From Enterovibrio norvegicus FF-33 (lineage in GTDB: Bacteria; Pseudomonadota; Gammaproteobacteria; Enterobacterales; Vibrionaceae), in contig NZ_AJYD02000013.1 in the NCBI RefSeq assembly GCF_000286835.2, positions 657,692-721,691 on the forward strand: a stretch of 64,000 nt of DNA, in the 5' to 3' direction. The position numbers and the translations under genes are program-made. This document shows positions 1 to 8,768 of the stretch, one piece after another. The notes under the pieces were generated by a model. It had not been told where the DNA came from, searched no databases, and saw only the letters and a list, made by a program, of their open reading frames with translations. Every line of letters starts with the position of its first letter. The stretch's first letter is position 1.

Positions 1-186
1 TGCCACGCCACATTTTTGACCATGGCCTGTCGCGCGAGTGATCATGCCAAAACCTGAGGTCGATTTGCCTTTGCCGTTACCTGTAATAACCAGGAACAAG
101 CCTTTTTCAATTTGTGCAGCGGCAACACGCTCGTCCACTTTCTCTTTCACTTTTTGTTGTCGGGCTTTATAGCGCTCGTCGCTCAT
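1..186 (-). CDS. btuR: Cob(I)yrinic acid a,c-diamide adenosyltransferase, 5' part only
   Basis: The reverse strand from an ATG at 186 reads 62 codons and runs off the window edge. The N-terminus (MSDERYKARQQKVKEKVDER) and the P-loop GNGKGKST near residues 37-44 match BtuR/CobO, the cytosolic enzyme that moves the adenosyl group of ATP to cob(I)alamin precursors in B12 salvage. An AAGGA ribosome site lies about 7 bases before the ATG. Only the N-terminal third is visible, so integrity of the rest cannot be judged. It is divergent from the hydrolase gene at 407. Confidence 0.9.
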   Translation of the reverse strand, partial: MSDERYKARQQKVKEKVDERVAAAQIEKGLFLVITGNGKGKSTSGFGMITRATGHGQKCGVA

Positions 187-406
187 TCTGCATTCCTTTC
201 TTAAATCGTCGGTTTTTCATTTGGCTCAAACAGTATGAGCACCCTCGAAATTTGGATCACAACATAACAAACCTCACCGTATTTGGAAGTGTTGAAATGC
301 TGTCGGTTGTAAATGATGTCTCATGTAACTGAACGCTTTGTTTCTCTGCTTCGTACGGAAACTGAACAACTAAGCTTGAATGTGGGCACACACGGAGGAT
401 CGAGAG

Positions 407-1135
407 ATGAAACGACTAGCACTGGTGATATTGGGATTATCGTTTAATGCGTTTGCGGGCCAGAGTGTTGATTATCAATCTGATGGCGTGGAATTGGAAG
501 GCTATTACGCACAAGCACAGGGGACACCCAAAGGGTCGGTGATACTTATTCACGATTGGGATGGCTTGACAGAATACGAGCAAAAGCGCGTAAACATGCT
601 GTCCGAAATGGGCTACAACGCATTTGCGGTTGATCTTTATGGCAAAGGTAATCGCCCTGTTGATACTAACGCGAAAAAAGCCGAAACAGGAAAGCTCTAC
701 AAAGATAGGGAAAAAATGCGCACGCTCATTATAGCGGGCCTGGACAAGGCGCGTGAAATGGGTGTCGAAGAGGTGGTGGTGGCGGGCTATTGCTTTGGCG
801 GAGCCGCAACACTAGAACTCGCACGTTCTGGCAAGGCTGCAGGCGTTAATGGGTATGCGACATTTCACGGTGGGCTAAAAACGCCAGCCCAGCAAAGTTA
901 TCCTGAAAATACGGCACCGATTTTTATAGCGCATGGGGGAGCTGATACAGGGATCCCGATGACGGATGTCGCCGATCTTTCTGTGCAACTGGAGACAGCA
1001 AAAGTGCCTTACCTGATAGAAGTTTACTCTGGTGCACCTCATGCATTTACCGTGTTTGAGTCCCCGCGTTATCGTGAGGCAGCAGACTCACGCTCATGGG
1101 CAACATTTGGCACATTCTTGGGTCAAAATTTTTAA
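407..1135 (+). CDS. Exported dienelactone hydrolase family protein
   Basis: This alpha/beta hydrolase has about 242 residues from ATG 407, preceded by GGAG at 394-397. An in-frame ATG at 380 would add nine polar residues ahead of a clear signal peptide (MKRLALVILGLSFNAFA), so 407 is preferred. The dienelactone hydrolase triad is visible: Cys129 in GYCFGG, Asp180 in HGGAD and His212 in GAPHAF. The signal peptide places it in the periplasm, unlike classical cytosolic dienelactone hydrolases. Substrate is unknown; an ester or lactone is expected from the family. It stands alone between btuR and a phosphatase gene. Confidence 0.8.
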   Translation: MKRLALVILGLSFNAFAGQSVDYQSDGVELEGYYAQAQGTPKGSVILIHDWDGLTEYEQKRVNMLSEMGYNAFAVDLYGKGNRPVDTNAKKAETGKLYKDREKMRTLIIAGLDKAREMGVEEVVVAGYCFGGAATLELARSGKAAGVNGYATFHGGLKTPAQQSYPENTAPIFIAHGGADTGIPMTDVADLSVQLETAKVPYLIEVYSGAPHAFTVFESPRYREAADSRSWATFGTFLGQNF

Positions 1136-1213
1136 CATCGGTTGATGTACTATTTTGCGCTCTGTTTCTGCATTCGTTAGAGTGTCGCAACGTGATAAAG
1201 GAATGGAGTGCCA

Positions 1214-1687
1214 ATGTCTGTAAGCAATGATAATAAACCGAAAATTCTTGTCGTTTGTATGGGCAATATATGCCGCTCTCCTACTGGAGAAGCAGTTTTA
1301 AGGGCCAAAGCGACGGCTCGGGGTTTAAATGTGATTGTCGATTCGGCTGGGACTATTGGATATCACACTGGCGCAAAGCCAGATCCTCGCAGTCGTGAAG
1401 CTGGGGAGGCGAGGGGATATGACTTTTCGGGTATTTCATCACGTCAGGTTGAAGTCGCAGATTTTGAACGCTTTGATCTGATCCTTGCCGCCGATAAAGC
1501 GAATCTGGCTGATTTAATCGATATTTGTCCGCCTGAGTATCGTTATAAAGTATCTCTGTTTCTCAGTCACGGTGAGTGCGAATTAAATGAAATTCCTGAT
1601 CCTTACTTTGGCGGTAAGCGCGGTTTTGAACATGCGCTGGATTTAATTGAGCAAGCGAGTGACTGCATTCTCGACAACTTTGAATAA
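1214..1687 (+). CDS. Low-molecular-weight protein tyrosine phosphatase
   Basis: The product is 157 residues, the usual size for cytosolic LMW-PTPs. The catalytic P-loop C-x5-R appears as CMGNICRSP (Cys15, Arg21), and the general-acid Asp lies in the late DPYFGG motif. These enzymes dephosphorylate phosphotyrosine through a cysteinyl-phosphate intermediate. An upstream in-frame GTG at 1208 exists, but ATG 1214 has GGAG five bases before it and is preferred. No exopolysaccharide kinase or export genes are adjacent, so this is not a Wzb-type capsule locus. An intrinsic terminator follows, so it is probably monocistronic. Confidence 0.88.
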   Translation: MSVSNDNKPKILVVCMGNICRSPTGEAVLRAKATARGLNVIVDSAGTIGYHTGAKPDPRSREAGEARGYDFSGISSRQVEVADFERFDLILAADKANLADLIDICPPEYRYKVSLFLSHGECELNEIPDPYFGGKRGFEHALDLIEQASDCILDNFE

Positions 1688-1721
1688 AACCATCGACACT
1701 TTTTGCTACTAACAGATTTGA

Positions 1722-1746
1722 AGCCCGTGAAATACGGGCTTTTTTA
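1722..1746 (+). terminator. Intrinsic terminator after the tyrosine phosphatase gene
   Basis: A 7-bp stem (AGCCCGT/ACGGGCT) with a 5-base loop is followed by a T run. It lies 35 bases after the stop codon. Confidence 0.85.
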
Positions 1747-1877
1747 TGCCTGATCTAGTCAAGAAAAGCGAAATATTTGCCATAAATAGATCATTTTTAG
1801 GGGATGCTGCTTGTTTAAAATAGACGGCTCTTATAAATTTAAGATCTAAAGCGAATGTCTTTGTGTGAGGTAAGGGA

Positions 1878-2852
1878 TTGAAACTTCAACAGCTCAAATA
1901 TCTAAAAGCGATAAAGGACAACAATTTAAACGTGTCCGCTGCATCGCAGTCGATGTTCACGACGCAACCGGGTGTGAGTAAACAAGTCGGGTTGTTAGAA
2001 AAAGAATTGGGTGTTCGGATTTTTGAGCGACGTGGTAAAAATTTAAGTGGTGTGACACCTATTGGTGAACAAATTCTCGAGCAAGTTGAGCGTATGCTGG
2101 CACTCGAGCAAAAAATAAAGGCGCTGGCGAATGAGCATCTTGATCCCAGTGTCGGCACACTGAATATTTACACCACGCACACGATAGCTCGATATTTACT
2201 GCCAAACAGTGTTTCTTACTTCACGCAAAAGTACCCAAATATCAATTTCCATCTGCATCCGACTCTGCCTTTGCAAACCAAAGGGATTATCAGTAAAGGG
2301 CATTCTGACTTTTCAATTGTTGCCCACGATGTGGGGGCGGATAACGATTTGATTGTGTTGCCAGCGTACCTTTGGACGTTGGGGCTGGTGGTACCGGATG
2401 AGCACCCTCTTGCGCATGTACGCAAGCCAACATTAAAGCAATTGGCGGAATATCCTATCTTGAGTTACGAACCGGGCTCAACAGGGCGCAGAACGCAAGA
2501 TGAAGCCTTTGGCCGTCTTGGTATTTCTCCGAACTACTTTATGACGGTGATGGATGCCGATGTCATCAAACGATATGTCCAGCTCGGTTTTGGTATTGGT
2601 ATCGTTTCTACGTTAGCGGCTCGAGACATCGAAAATACCGGGCTGACATACATCAACCTTGATCATTTGTTTGAGCCATCTAGCGCATGGATCTGCTTTT
2701 CTAAAGATATTTTGCTGCAAAACTATATGTATGATTTCTTGTTGTCGTTCTCGCCGCACTTAACCAAGATATTGATGGAAAGTGTGTTGATGCAAAACAG
2801 TAGCGAGAAGGTCGATAAGTTGTTTGAAGGCCTTGAATTGCCCGTTTACTGA
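1878..2852 (+). CDS. LysR-type regulator, CysB/Cbl-like paralogue
   Basis: The protein has 324 residues, exactly the length of the CysB encoded at 15064 in this window, and aligns with it end to end. The start is a TTG at 1878 with GAGG upstream; it gives MKLQQLKY, the same N-terminus as CysB. Residues 1-60 form the winged helix-turn-helix and residues about 90-300 the substrate-binding-like effector domain. The effector loop reads TTHTIARY where CysB has TTHTQARY, so the anion-contacting Gln103 is Ile. The ligand is therefore probably not the CysB ligand. No obvious target operon adjoins it; downstream genes converge. Cbl-like sulfur control is possible but not shown. Confidence 0.82.
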   Translation: MKLQQLKYLKAIKDNNLNVSAASQSMFTTQPGVSKQVGLLEKELGVRIFERRGKNLSGVTPIGEQILEQVERMLALEQKIKALANEHLDPSVGTLNIYTTHTIARYLLPNSVSYFTQKYPNINFHLHPTLPLQTKGIISKGHSDFSIVAHDVGADNDLIVLPAYLWTLGLVVPDEHPLAHVRKPTLKQLAEYPILSYEPGSTGRRTQDEAFGRLGISPNYFMTVMDADVIKRYVQLGFGIGIVSTLAARDIENTGLTYINLDHLFEPSSAWICFSKDILLQNYMYDFLLSFSPHLTKILMESVLMQNSSEKVDKLFEGLELPVY

Positions 2853-2937
2853 TAACGAAACCTAGCCGCGAAAGGCTAGCGAGTTGTTACTGTTAGCGAG
2901 CAGAAACATCGATAATGAAAAGCCATTTCAAGAAACA

Positions 2938-2968
2938 AAACGCCAGCGGTTAGACGCTGGCGTTTTTT
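2938..2968. terminator. Convergent terminator between the LysR gene and the His-rich protein gene
   Basis: A strong 9-bp stem (ACGCCAGCG/CGCTGGCGT) with a 6-base loop is followed by TTTTT on the plus strand and preceded by an A-rich stretch. It can stop transcription from both sides. Confidence 0.85.
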
Positions 2969-3005
2969 ATTAGATAGTCATCTAGTGACCATAGCGCGTA
3001 AAACG

Positions 3006-3407
3006 TTAGTTATTCGAGCTATCACCTGTGTTTGAATCCGTAGAACCGCTGCCTGGCGGGGTACGGATGATCCTTCCCTGATTGTTGTTCAGTTCCGGAT
3101 GGTCGACAAGCAAATGCTTGGTGATCTTAGGTGGAACCGGCTCATTTTCAGGATGATGGTGATGAAAGATCGGGGTGCGGGGCCGATAAACATGCGGCGG
3201 TCGCTCGCCTTCTATTACGGTATCAGGAATTCGTTTTCCAATGATAACTTCGATTGCCGTCATTGGGCCGGATTCCACTTCAACCACTTCGCTCACATCC
3301 ACTTCTTCCGCTGCGTACGCAGAAACAACGCCACTCATCAGAAATAACGACAGGCTCAATAATGCCAATCGTGTACTGGTTTTAGTGAGGTTTGCCATGT
3401 CATTCAT
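3006..3407 (-). CDS. Small exported His-rich protein of unknown function
   Basis: The predicted 133-residue product begins at ATG 3407, six bases after a perfect AGGAGG that overlaps the end of the upstream antiporter gene. It has a signal peptide (hydrophobic segment LALLSLSLFLMSGVVSAYA, cleavage near AYAA). The mature part is acidic at first (EEVDVSEVVEVE), then Pro- and Arg-rich with a four-histidine run, and ends in a low-complexity Gly/Ser/Asn tail. I recognise no family. The 10-base gap to the antiporter gene suggests co-transcription and perhaps a periplasmic role linked to arginine/polyamine exchange or pH; that role is inference. Confidence 0.62.
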   Translation of the reverse strand: MNDMANLTKTSTRLALLSLSLFLMSGVVSAYAAEEVDVSEVVEVESGPMTAIEVIIGKRIPDTVIEGERPPHVYRPRTPIFHHHHPENEPVPPKITKHLLVDHPELNNNQGRIIRTPPGSGSTDSNTGDSSNN

Positions 3408-3417
3408 AATGCACCTC

Positions 3418-4737
3418 CTAGGCGACTGAACCATCTTTGGTGTCGCGCGCAGCAATAAAGCCATAGAAAATGTAACCAATCAGCGTCAATATTGCGCCAT
3501 AGAATACGGCAGATTGACCACAGGCATACACACCGTAGATGCTGTAGATGACAGCGAAAGTCCCGATAGCAGCCCCAGTTTTGTATTCTTTAGCACTTAA
3601 ATTTTGCTTGCGCAGAATGACTTCAAGCCCAGTGAGCGACAAGATGTAAGGCACCATATTAATAAACACGGCCAGATTTAGCAGGATATTGAATTGACTG
3701 ACCAAGTTTGGCGAAATCGTCATGATGGCGAGTACGAGCTCTAAACCCAACATGATCAACATGCCTTTGATAGGGGCATTTGATTTGCTTACTTCACCAA
3801 AGATTTTAGGGAAAAGACGAATATCTGCTGCGGCCTTTGACACTTGGGCATTGGTAAATTGCCAACCAAGCAATGAACCAATACATGCGATCACCGCAAG
3901 GGCAGTAATAACTTGTCCAACTGTTTCATTAAACATGTAGGTGTAGACAAGCCCAAACGGGGCATCAGATTTTGCCAATTCTTCATTGGGAATAATGCCC
4001 TGAATAACCGACGTTGATGCAATGTAAACGATGGCTGTAAAGCTGGTGGCGAGCATACAGGCTAAGGGGACATTCTTTTTGGGGTTTTCTACCGCCCCAG
4101 AGTTTGCCCCTGCTGATTCAATGCCCAAAAAGGCCCAGAGGGTTAACGCTATACCGGAAGATATCGCGGTGACCGTCGTATCTTGGTGGGGGTTCCACGC
4201 TTCTGCAAACACCTTAGGCTCAAACCAAAACCAACCTGCGACAGATAGACCTACCACTGGGATGATAATCCCCCAGACCGTTACGGCTGAGATTTGACCG
4301 GTGAGCTTTGGACCCCAAAAATTAGCAACCATAGTGACAACAAGGATGCCCACGACAGCAATAAAAGTGTGATAAGGGGTTGTTTTTATCCAAGGAAAGA
4401 AGGGCACCAAATAACCTGCCGCAGACACGGCAATTGCTACTGCACTGATAACCAAACAGACGTAGTAAGTGTATGACGCAATGAAGAATGCTGATTTTCC
4501 ATGTGCTTCATCAGCATATGCAGACATCCCTCCATCTCTATTGCAGTACATGCCGCATTTAGCAAAAGCATAGGCAATACACATTGCGCCTATTGCAGTC
4601 ACAATCCACGACAACAGCGATATGGCCCCAGTTTGGGCCAGACTGGCAGGCAGCATGATGATGCCTGACCCCATCATATTGACGGTCACGATTGTTGTGA
4701 GACCGACCAATCCCATTTTATTTTTTTCAGATGCCAT
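3418..4737 (-). CDS. APC-family basic amino acid/polyamine antiporter, PotE-like
   Basis: The 439-residue, about 12-helix inner membrane protein belongs to the APC basic amino acid/polyamine antiporters. The substrate-site motif GSGIIMLP follows VNMMG near residue 20, and long stretches (WAFLGIESA, GSLLGWQFT, LTGQISAVTVWG) resemble E. coli PotE more than AdiC or CadB. It is divergent from adiA, so an arginine/agmatine exchange role is likely from context, while the sequence alone suggests putrescine/ornithine. GGAG lies 8 bases before ATG 4737. A small secreted protein gene follows 10 bases downstream. Confidence 0.85.
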   Translation of the reverse strand: MASEKNKMGLVGLTTIVTVNMMGSGIIMLPASLAQTGAISLLSWIVTAIGAMCIAYAFAKCGMYCNRDGGMSAYADEAHGKSAFFIASYTYYVCLVISAVAIAVSAAGYLVPFFPWIKTTPYHTFIAVVGILVVTMVANFWGPKLTGQISAVTVWGIIIPVVGLSVAGWFWFEPKVFAEAWNPHQDTTVTAISSGIALTLWAFLGIESAGANSGAVENPKKNVPLACMLATSFTAIVYIASTSVIQGIIPNEELAKSDAPFGLVYTYMFNETVGQVITALAVIACIGSLLGWQFTNAQVSKAAADIRLFPKIFGEVSKSNAPIKGMLIMLGLELVLAIMTISPNLVSQFNILLNLAVFINMVPYILSLTGLEVILRKQNLSAKEYKTGAAIGTFAVIYSIYGVYACGQSAVFYGAILTLIGYIFYGFIAARDTKDGSVA

Positions 4738-5144
4738 GCTAATTCTCCACCTCGTGATTTTTTGGTGCGAAATACGGTAACACTCTATTTTCTAATCATT
4801 TTTCGGACGGTCATAGCATTGCTACGTTAACGAGAACTGAGTTAGAAACCATGTGAAAACGTGATTACCGTCGAATTGAAAGTAGATGTTGTCATCATGA
4901 CAAATTGATTCTTTTACAAGACAGATCAGCGATAAAACGATTGGGAGGATAATTTCTCTTCGGATCGTTCAGGTTCAATCGCGTGCTAGATTTCTGAACT
5001 GACCATGCCCAAAAAGCTGTTATTCACCTTTTTACTTAAAATGTCTATTTTGCGACTTTGTCTTATCCCGCGCTCTTCTATGTTGAAGATGTCTTAACGA
5101 CAATTGAGTCAACTCTTCTTCAAGTACAGTGCCGGAGCAGGGCT
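4738..5144. promoter_or_regulatory. Divergent control region between the antiporter gene and adiA
   Basis: This 407-base stretch must hold the promoters of both transcripts. It is AT-rich and contains a perfect 15-base palindrome at 4889-4903. No adiY- or cadC-like regulator gene lies beside it. I could not assign -10/-35 elements with confidence. Confidence 0.6.
4889..4903. promoter_or_regulatory. Palindrome TTGTCATCATGACAA, candidate operator
   Basis: Perfect 7-bp inverted arms around a single central C, located midway between the divergent antiporter and adiA genes. The size and symmetry suit a dimeric repressor or activator; the protein that binds is unknown. Confidence 0.45.
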
Positions 5145-7439
5145 ATGAAAACCTATGGAAAGAAATTTAACGTATTGATTCTAGAAGAGGCCCATAGAGA
5201 GGGTGTCGTCGGCAACGCTATTGAAAGGCTGATTGCTGAACTCGAAAACAGTGGTGCCCGAGTCATGGTCGCAAACAGTTTCGATGATTGTTACTCCATG
5301 ATTAATTCAAACACAGCGCTAGATTGTCTCATGCTGACATCGGCCATGAGCGGCTCTCAAAGCGAAGAGAATGAGCGTTTCTATGTGCTCATCGAAAAGT
5401 TAAACAAAAGACAGCAAAACGTTCCGGTTTTCTTGCTAGCGGAGCGTAAAAAAATCACTCTTCATGTCACTCGCGAGATGATGGAGAATGTTGATGAGTT
5501 CGCATGGATCCTTGAAGATACGCCCGATTTCATTGCAGGCCGTGCAGTGGCCGCAATCACTCGTTATCGCGCACAGCTTCTGCCGCCACTGATGGCAGCA
5601 TTGATGAATTATGATGATATTCATGAGTATTCGTGGGCAGCCCCTGGGCACCAAGGTGGCGTGGGCTTCACTAAAACGCCAGCAGGTCAGCGGTTTTATA
5701 ATTACTACGGTGAAGGTCTGTTTCGCACAGACATGGGGATCGAACGCGGCAGTTTAGGCTCTTTGCTTGACCATACGGGTTCATTTGGTGAAAGTGAACG
5801 TTATGCTGCACGTGTGTTTGGCGCGCACCAATCTTACTCGCTGGTGACCGGGACATCGGGTTCTAACCGCACCATCATGTCAGCTTGTATGAAAGCGAAC
5901 GACTTGGTCATTTGTGACCGTAACTGTCACAAATCTATCGAGCAGGGGCTCATGATTTCCGGTGCTAGACCCGTTTATCTGGTGCCAACACGTAATCGGT
6001 ACGGAATTATAGGACCTATCTTTCCGGATCAATTGTCGAAGAGCGTATTGCAGCAACGCGCAAAAGCGGAACCATTGACCAAAGATTATGCCGACCAACG
6101 CGCGGTGTATGCCGTTCTTACGAACTGTACTTACGATGGGCTTTGCTACAACGCTAAAAAAGCACAGGACATTCTTGCAGAGAGTAGTGATCGTATTCAC
6201 TTCGATGAAGCATGGTATGGTTATGCGCGCTTCAACCCTATTTATGAAGATCACTTCGCTATGCGCGGCGATCCTGTTGAAGACCCTGATGGGCCAACGG
6301 TGTTTGCAACGCATTCAACGCATAAACTATTGAATGCACTGTCTCAGGCTTCGTTCCTGCATGTCCGTAACGGTAAAGGCGCGATCAGTTTCGAACGATT
6401 CAACCAAGCCTATATGATGCATGCTACGACATCCCCTTTGTACGCAATCTGCGCCTCGAATGATATCGCAGCGTCCATGATGGACGGCAACCGCGGACAC
6501 TCTTTGACGCTGGAAGTAATCCGTGAAGCGGTGGATTTCCGTCAAGCGATGGGTCGACTCAATCGTGAGTTTAATCAAGACGGTGATTGGTTCTTCAAAC
6601 CGTGGAATGCGGAAACAGTCAAGGATCCTGTATCAGGTCAGAGTTACGCATTTGAAGATGCGCCAGCTGACCTATTGTGCGAAAACCAAGACGCATGGGT
6701 CATGCACCCGAATGACAATTGGCACGGCTTCAAAGATATGCCAGCCGATTGGTGCATGCTCGATCCGATCAAGGTCAGCATTCTCGCCCCAGGTATGGGT
6801 GATGATGGTCATCTCCTTGATGCCGGTGTCCCAGCAGCCTTGGTGACCTTGTACCTTGGTCGCTTTGGTATCGTGCCAACCCGTACTACGGATTTCCAAG
6901 TGATGTTCCTGTTCTCTATGGGTATTACCAAAGGTAAATGGGCAACCTTGGTTAACACTTTAATGGCGTTTAAACGCCATTATGATGACAACACACCGCT
7001 CGAAGAAGCATTGCCAGATCTGGTTGCTGATTTCCCTGATTTTTACGGAAATATGGGTTTGAAAGAGCTAGGCGATAAAATTTTCGGCTACCTGAAACAA
7101 CATAATCCTGGTGAAGTGCTTAATGCCGCGTATGAAACCTTACCTGAAGCGGTGATGACACCTCATGCAGCATTTGAAGCGATTGTTGCTGATAATGTTG
7201 AAATGGTGCCATCGTCTCAATTGGTTGGACGTGTAGCAGCAAATGCGGTTATCCCGTATCCACCGGGTATCCCAATGTTGATGTCTGGAGAAAGCTTTGG
7301 CGATGAGACAAGCCCGCAGATCAAGTACCTTAAGAGTCTAGAAGTGTGGGATGAAGAGTTCCCTGGCTTCGAGAAGGAGACGGAAGGTACTGAGTTGCAC
7401 GACGGCATTTACCACGTCATGTGTGTTAAAAACGTTTGA
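5145..7439 (+). CDS. adiA: Inducible (biodegradative) arginine decarboxylase
   Basis: This PLP enzyme converts arginine to agmatine and CO2, consuming a cytosolic proton. The 764-residue product aligns along its whole length with E. coli AdiA: wing domain (residues 1-130), then the fold-type I core with WAAPGHQGGVGFTKTP, DRNCHKS and the PLP lysine in THSTHKLLNALSQ, ending GIYHVMCVK. ATG 5145 has GGAG seven bases upstream; an in-frame ATG at 5058 would add 29 residues without family support. The divergent antiporter can exchange arginine for agmatine, making an AR3-like acid-resistance pair. The specific activity (arginine, not lysine or ornithine) is inferred from close AdiA similarity. Confidence 0.95.
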   Translation: MKTYGKKFNVLILEEAHREGVVGNAIERLIAELENSGARVMVANSFDDCYSMINSNTALDCLMLTSAMSGSQSEENERFYVLIEKLNKRQQNVPVFLLAERKKITLHVTREMMENVDEFAWILEDTPDFIAGRAVAAITRYRAQLLPPLMAALMNYDDIHEYSWAAPGHQGGVGFTKTPAGQRFYNYYGEGLFRTDMGIERGSLGSLLDHTGSFGESERYAARVFGAHQSYSLVTGTSGSNRTIMSACMKANDLVICDRNCHKSIEQGLMISGARPVYLVPTRNRYGIIGPIFPDQLSKSVLQQRAKAEPLTKDYADQRAVYAVLTNCTYDGLCYNAKKAQDILAESSDRIHFDEAWYGYARFNPIYEDHFAMRGDPVEDPDGPTVFATHSTHKLLNALSQASFLHVRNGKGAISFERFNQAYMMHATTSPLYAICASNDIAASMMDGNRGHSLTLEVIREAVDFRQAMGRLNREFNQDGDWFFKPWNAETVKDPVSGQSYAFEDAPADLLCENQDAWVMHPNDNWHGFKDMPADWCMLDPIKVSILAPGMGDDGHLLDAGVPAALVTLYLGRFGIVPTRTTDFQVMFLFSMGITKGKWATLVNTLMAFKRHYDDNTPLEEALPDLVADFPDFYGNMGLKELGDKIFGYLKQHNPGEVLNAAYETLPEAVMTPHAAFEAIVADNVEMVPSSQLVGRVAANAVIPYPPGIPMLMSGESFGDETSPQIKYLKSLEVWDEEFPGFEKETEGTELHDGIYHVMCVKNV

Positions 7440-7481
7440 GCCTTTGCTGAGATTTAGACAGCCTTAGCGGGTGAAAAAATG

Positions 7482-7517
7482 AAGAAGGCCTGATGGAGAC
7501 ATCAGGCCTTCTTTTTA
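7482..7517. terminator. Terminator between adiA and the M20 gene
   Basis: A long 13-bp stem (core GAAGGCCTGAT/ATCAGGCCTTC, loop GGAGAC) is followed by a T run. It lies between converging genes. Confidence 0.9.
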
Positions 7518-7580
7518 TTTGTGTTTCTTTTTATCAGCGAAACCTTTCTTTACGCAGCCAGTACCATAACGATTTTGGTG

Positions 7581-8768
7581 TTATGAACAGGCGATACGAA
7601 TAAAGATCTGAGCACCCACAAGAAGGAAATCATCATCAACATAGTAAGGGTTAGCATGCAGGTAGTTACAAATGCCAGCTTCTTTGTTGCCGCTACCTAG
7701 GAAGAACATTGCACCTTTTTGGTTTTCAGCCGCGTTTACCATCAAGCTGAAATCTTCAGAGCCCGTCATTGGATTGCCGTTTGGATCTAGGCGGTCTGCA
7801 GGCACGGTGTCACGCGCTGCATCGATAACACGCTGATACGCATCGGCGTGGTTAATCACCGCAGGATAGCCTTCACAAACCATGGTGGTTTTGAAGCCAC
7901 GGATTTCGCTTTCTTTCACGATGCTGCCAAAGCTGTCTTTCAGGATCTGATCGGTTTCTGCATCCATGGCACGAATGGTGCCTCGTGCTTGCACGTAGTC
8001 AGGGATAGCGTTAGGAATACTGCCGCCATTGAACATGCCGCAACCAAATACCGCAGGGCTGAATGGATTGGTACGTTTCGCAACGATGTAATCCATGTCC
8101 ATAATGATGCGGCTCGCTTCGCGGATCGCATCTAGGCCTTTCTGTGGGGTTGAACCATGTGCAGAGACGCCGTGAACATCCAGTGTCCACGCAGAACCGT
8201 AAGACGACATAATGCCGTTGTTGATTTTTACCATGCCGTATTCGAGTGCCGCGTCGTTATGCAGGGCATACACTTCTGCAACACCTTCCATGCAACCAAG
8301 CTCTACCATTTTACTGGCGCCTGGAACACGCATGTCTTCTTCCGCCATTTGGAACACAAAGCGAACGTTGTGTTTCAGTGAATCCTTGTTTTCTGACAAG
8401 TACTTAGCGGTGGTCAGAATGATTGCCATGTGGGTGTCGTGACCACAGTTGTGTGAACGGCCTTCATGCTGAGAGCGGTAGTCGTTCTCTGTCATGTCGT
8501 CCATTTCCAGTGCATCCATGTCAGCACGGAAAGCCACTCGACCCAAGCTCTCGTCGATAGTCAGGTCCGCGATAAAGCCGGTAAAACCTTCGTACGTGGT
8601 AAGTGCGTAGCCGAGCTCAGTCATCAACGCTTGGCAGTATGCGGTGGTTTTAAATTCTTGGCCTGATGCTTCTGGGATCTGGTGCAAATCACGGCGAGTG
8701 TTCACGCTGAAAGCGTGTAGTTCGAGCAGTTTGCTGTCTAGATTAAATTGGCTGTATTTCGCTGACAT
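7581..8768 (-). CDS. M20-family amidohydrolase (N-acyl amino acid/peptide hydrolase)
   Basis: The 395-residue product is a cytosolic M20D-type metallohydrolase. Metal-site motifs are present: RADMDALEM, NCGHDTHM, an AEED acid pair in FQMAEEDM, the dimerisation-domain segment VHGVSAHGSTPQ, and GSEDFS with a final LHANPYYVDDD. Relatives hydrolyse N-acyl, aminobenzoyl-glutamate or indole-acetyl amino acid conjugates; the substrate here is not predictable. Its ATG overlaps the stop of the preceding membrane-protein gene (TAATG), so it is translationally coupled as the third gene of a three-gene operon. The two upstream membrane proteins are likely to import its substrate. Confidence 0.85.
   Translation of the reverse strand: MSAKYSQFNLDSKLLELHAFSVNTRRDLHQIPEASGQEFKTTAYCQALMTELGYALTTYEGFTGFIADLTIDESLGRVAFRADMDALEMDDMTENDYRSQHEGRSHNCGHDTHMAIILTTAKYLSENKDSLKHNVRFVFQMAEEDMRVPGASKMVELGCMEGVAEVYALHNDAALEYGMVKINNGIMSSYGSAWTLDVHGVSAHGSTPQKGLDAIREASRIIMDMDYIVAKRTNPFSPAVFGCGMFNGGSIPNAIPDYVQARGTIRAMDAETDQILKDSFGSIVKESEIRGFKTTMVCEGYPAVINHADAYQRVIDAARDTVPADRLDPNGNPMTGSEDFSLMVNAAENQKGAMFFLGSGNKEAGICNYLHANPYYVDDDFLLVGAQIFIRIACS

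Noticed and set aside
3006-3479. Longer version of the His-rich protein starting within the antiporter gene
   Set aside because: The extra residues lack a signal peptide at their start; the perfect AGGAGG and signal peptide support ATG 3407.
5041-5097. Possible 18-codon leader peptide before adiA with two Arg codons
   Set aside because: No ribosome site, only two Arg codons, and no terminator/antiterminator structure between it and adiA.
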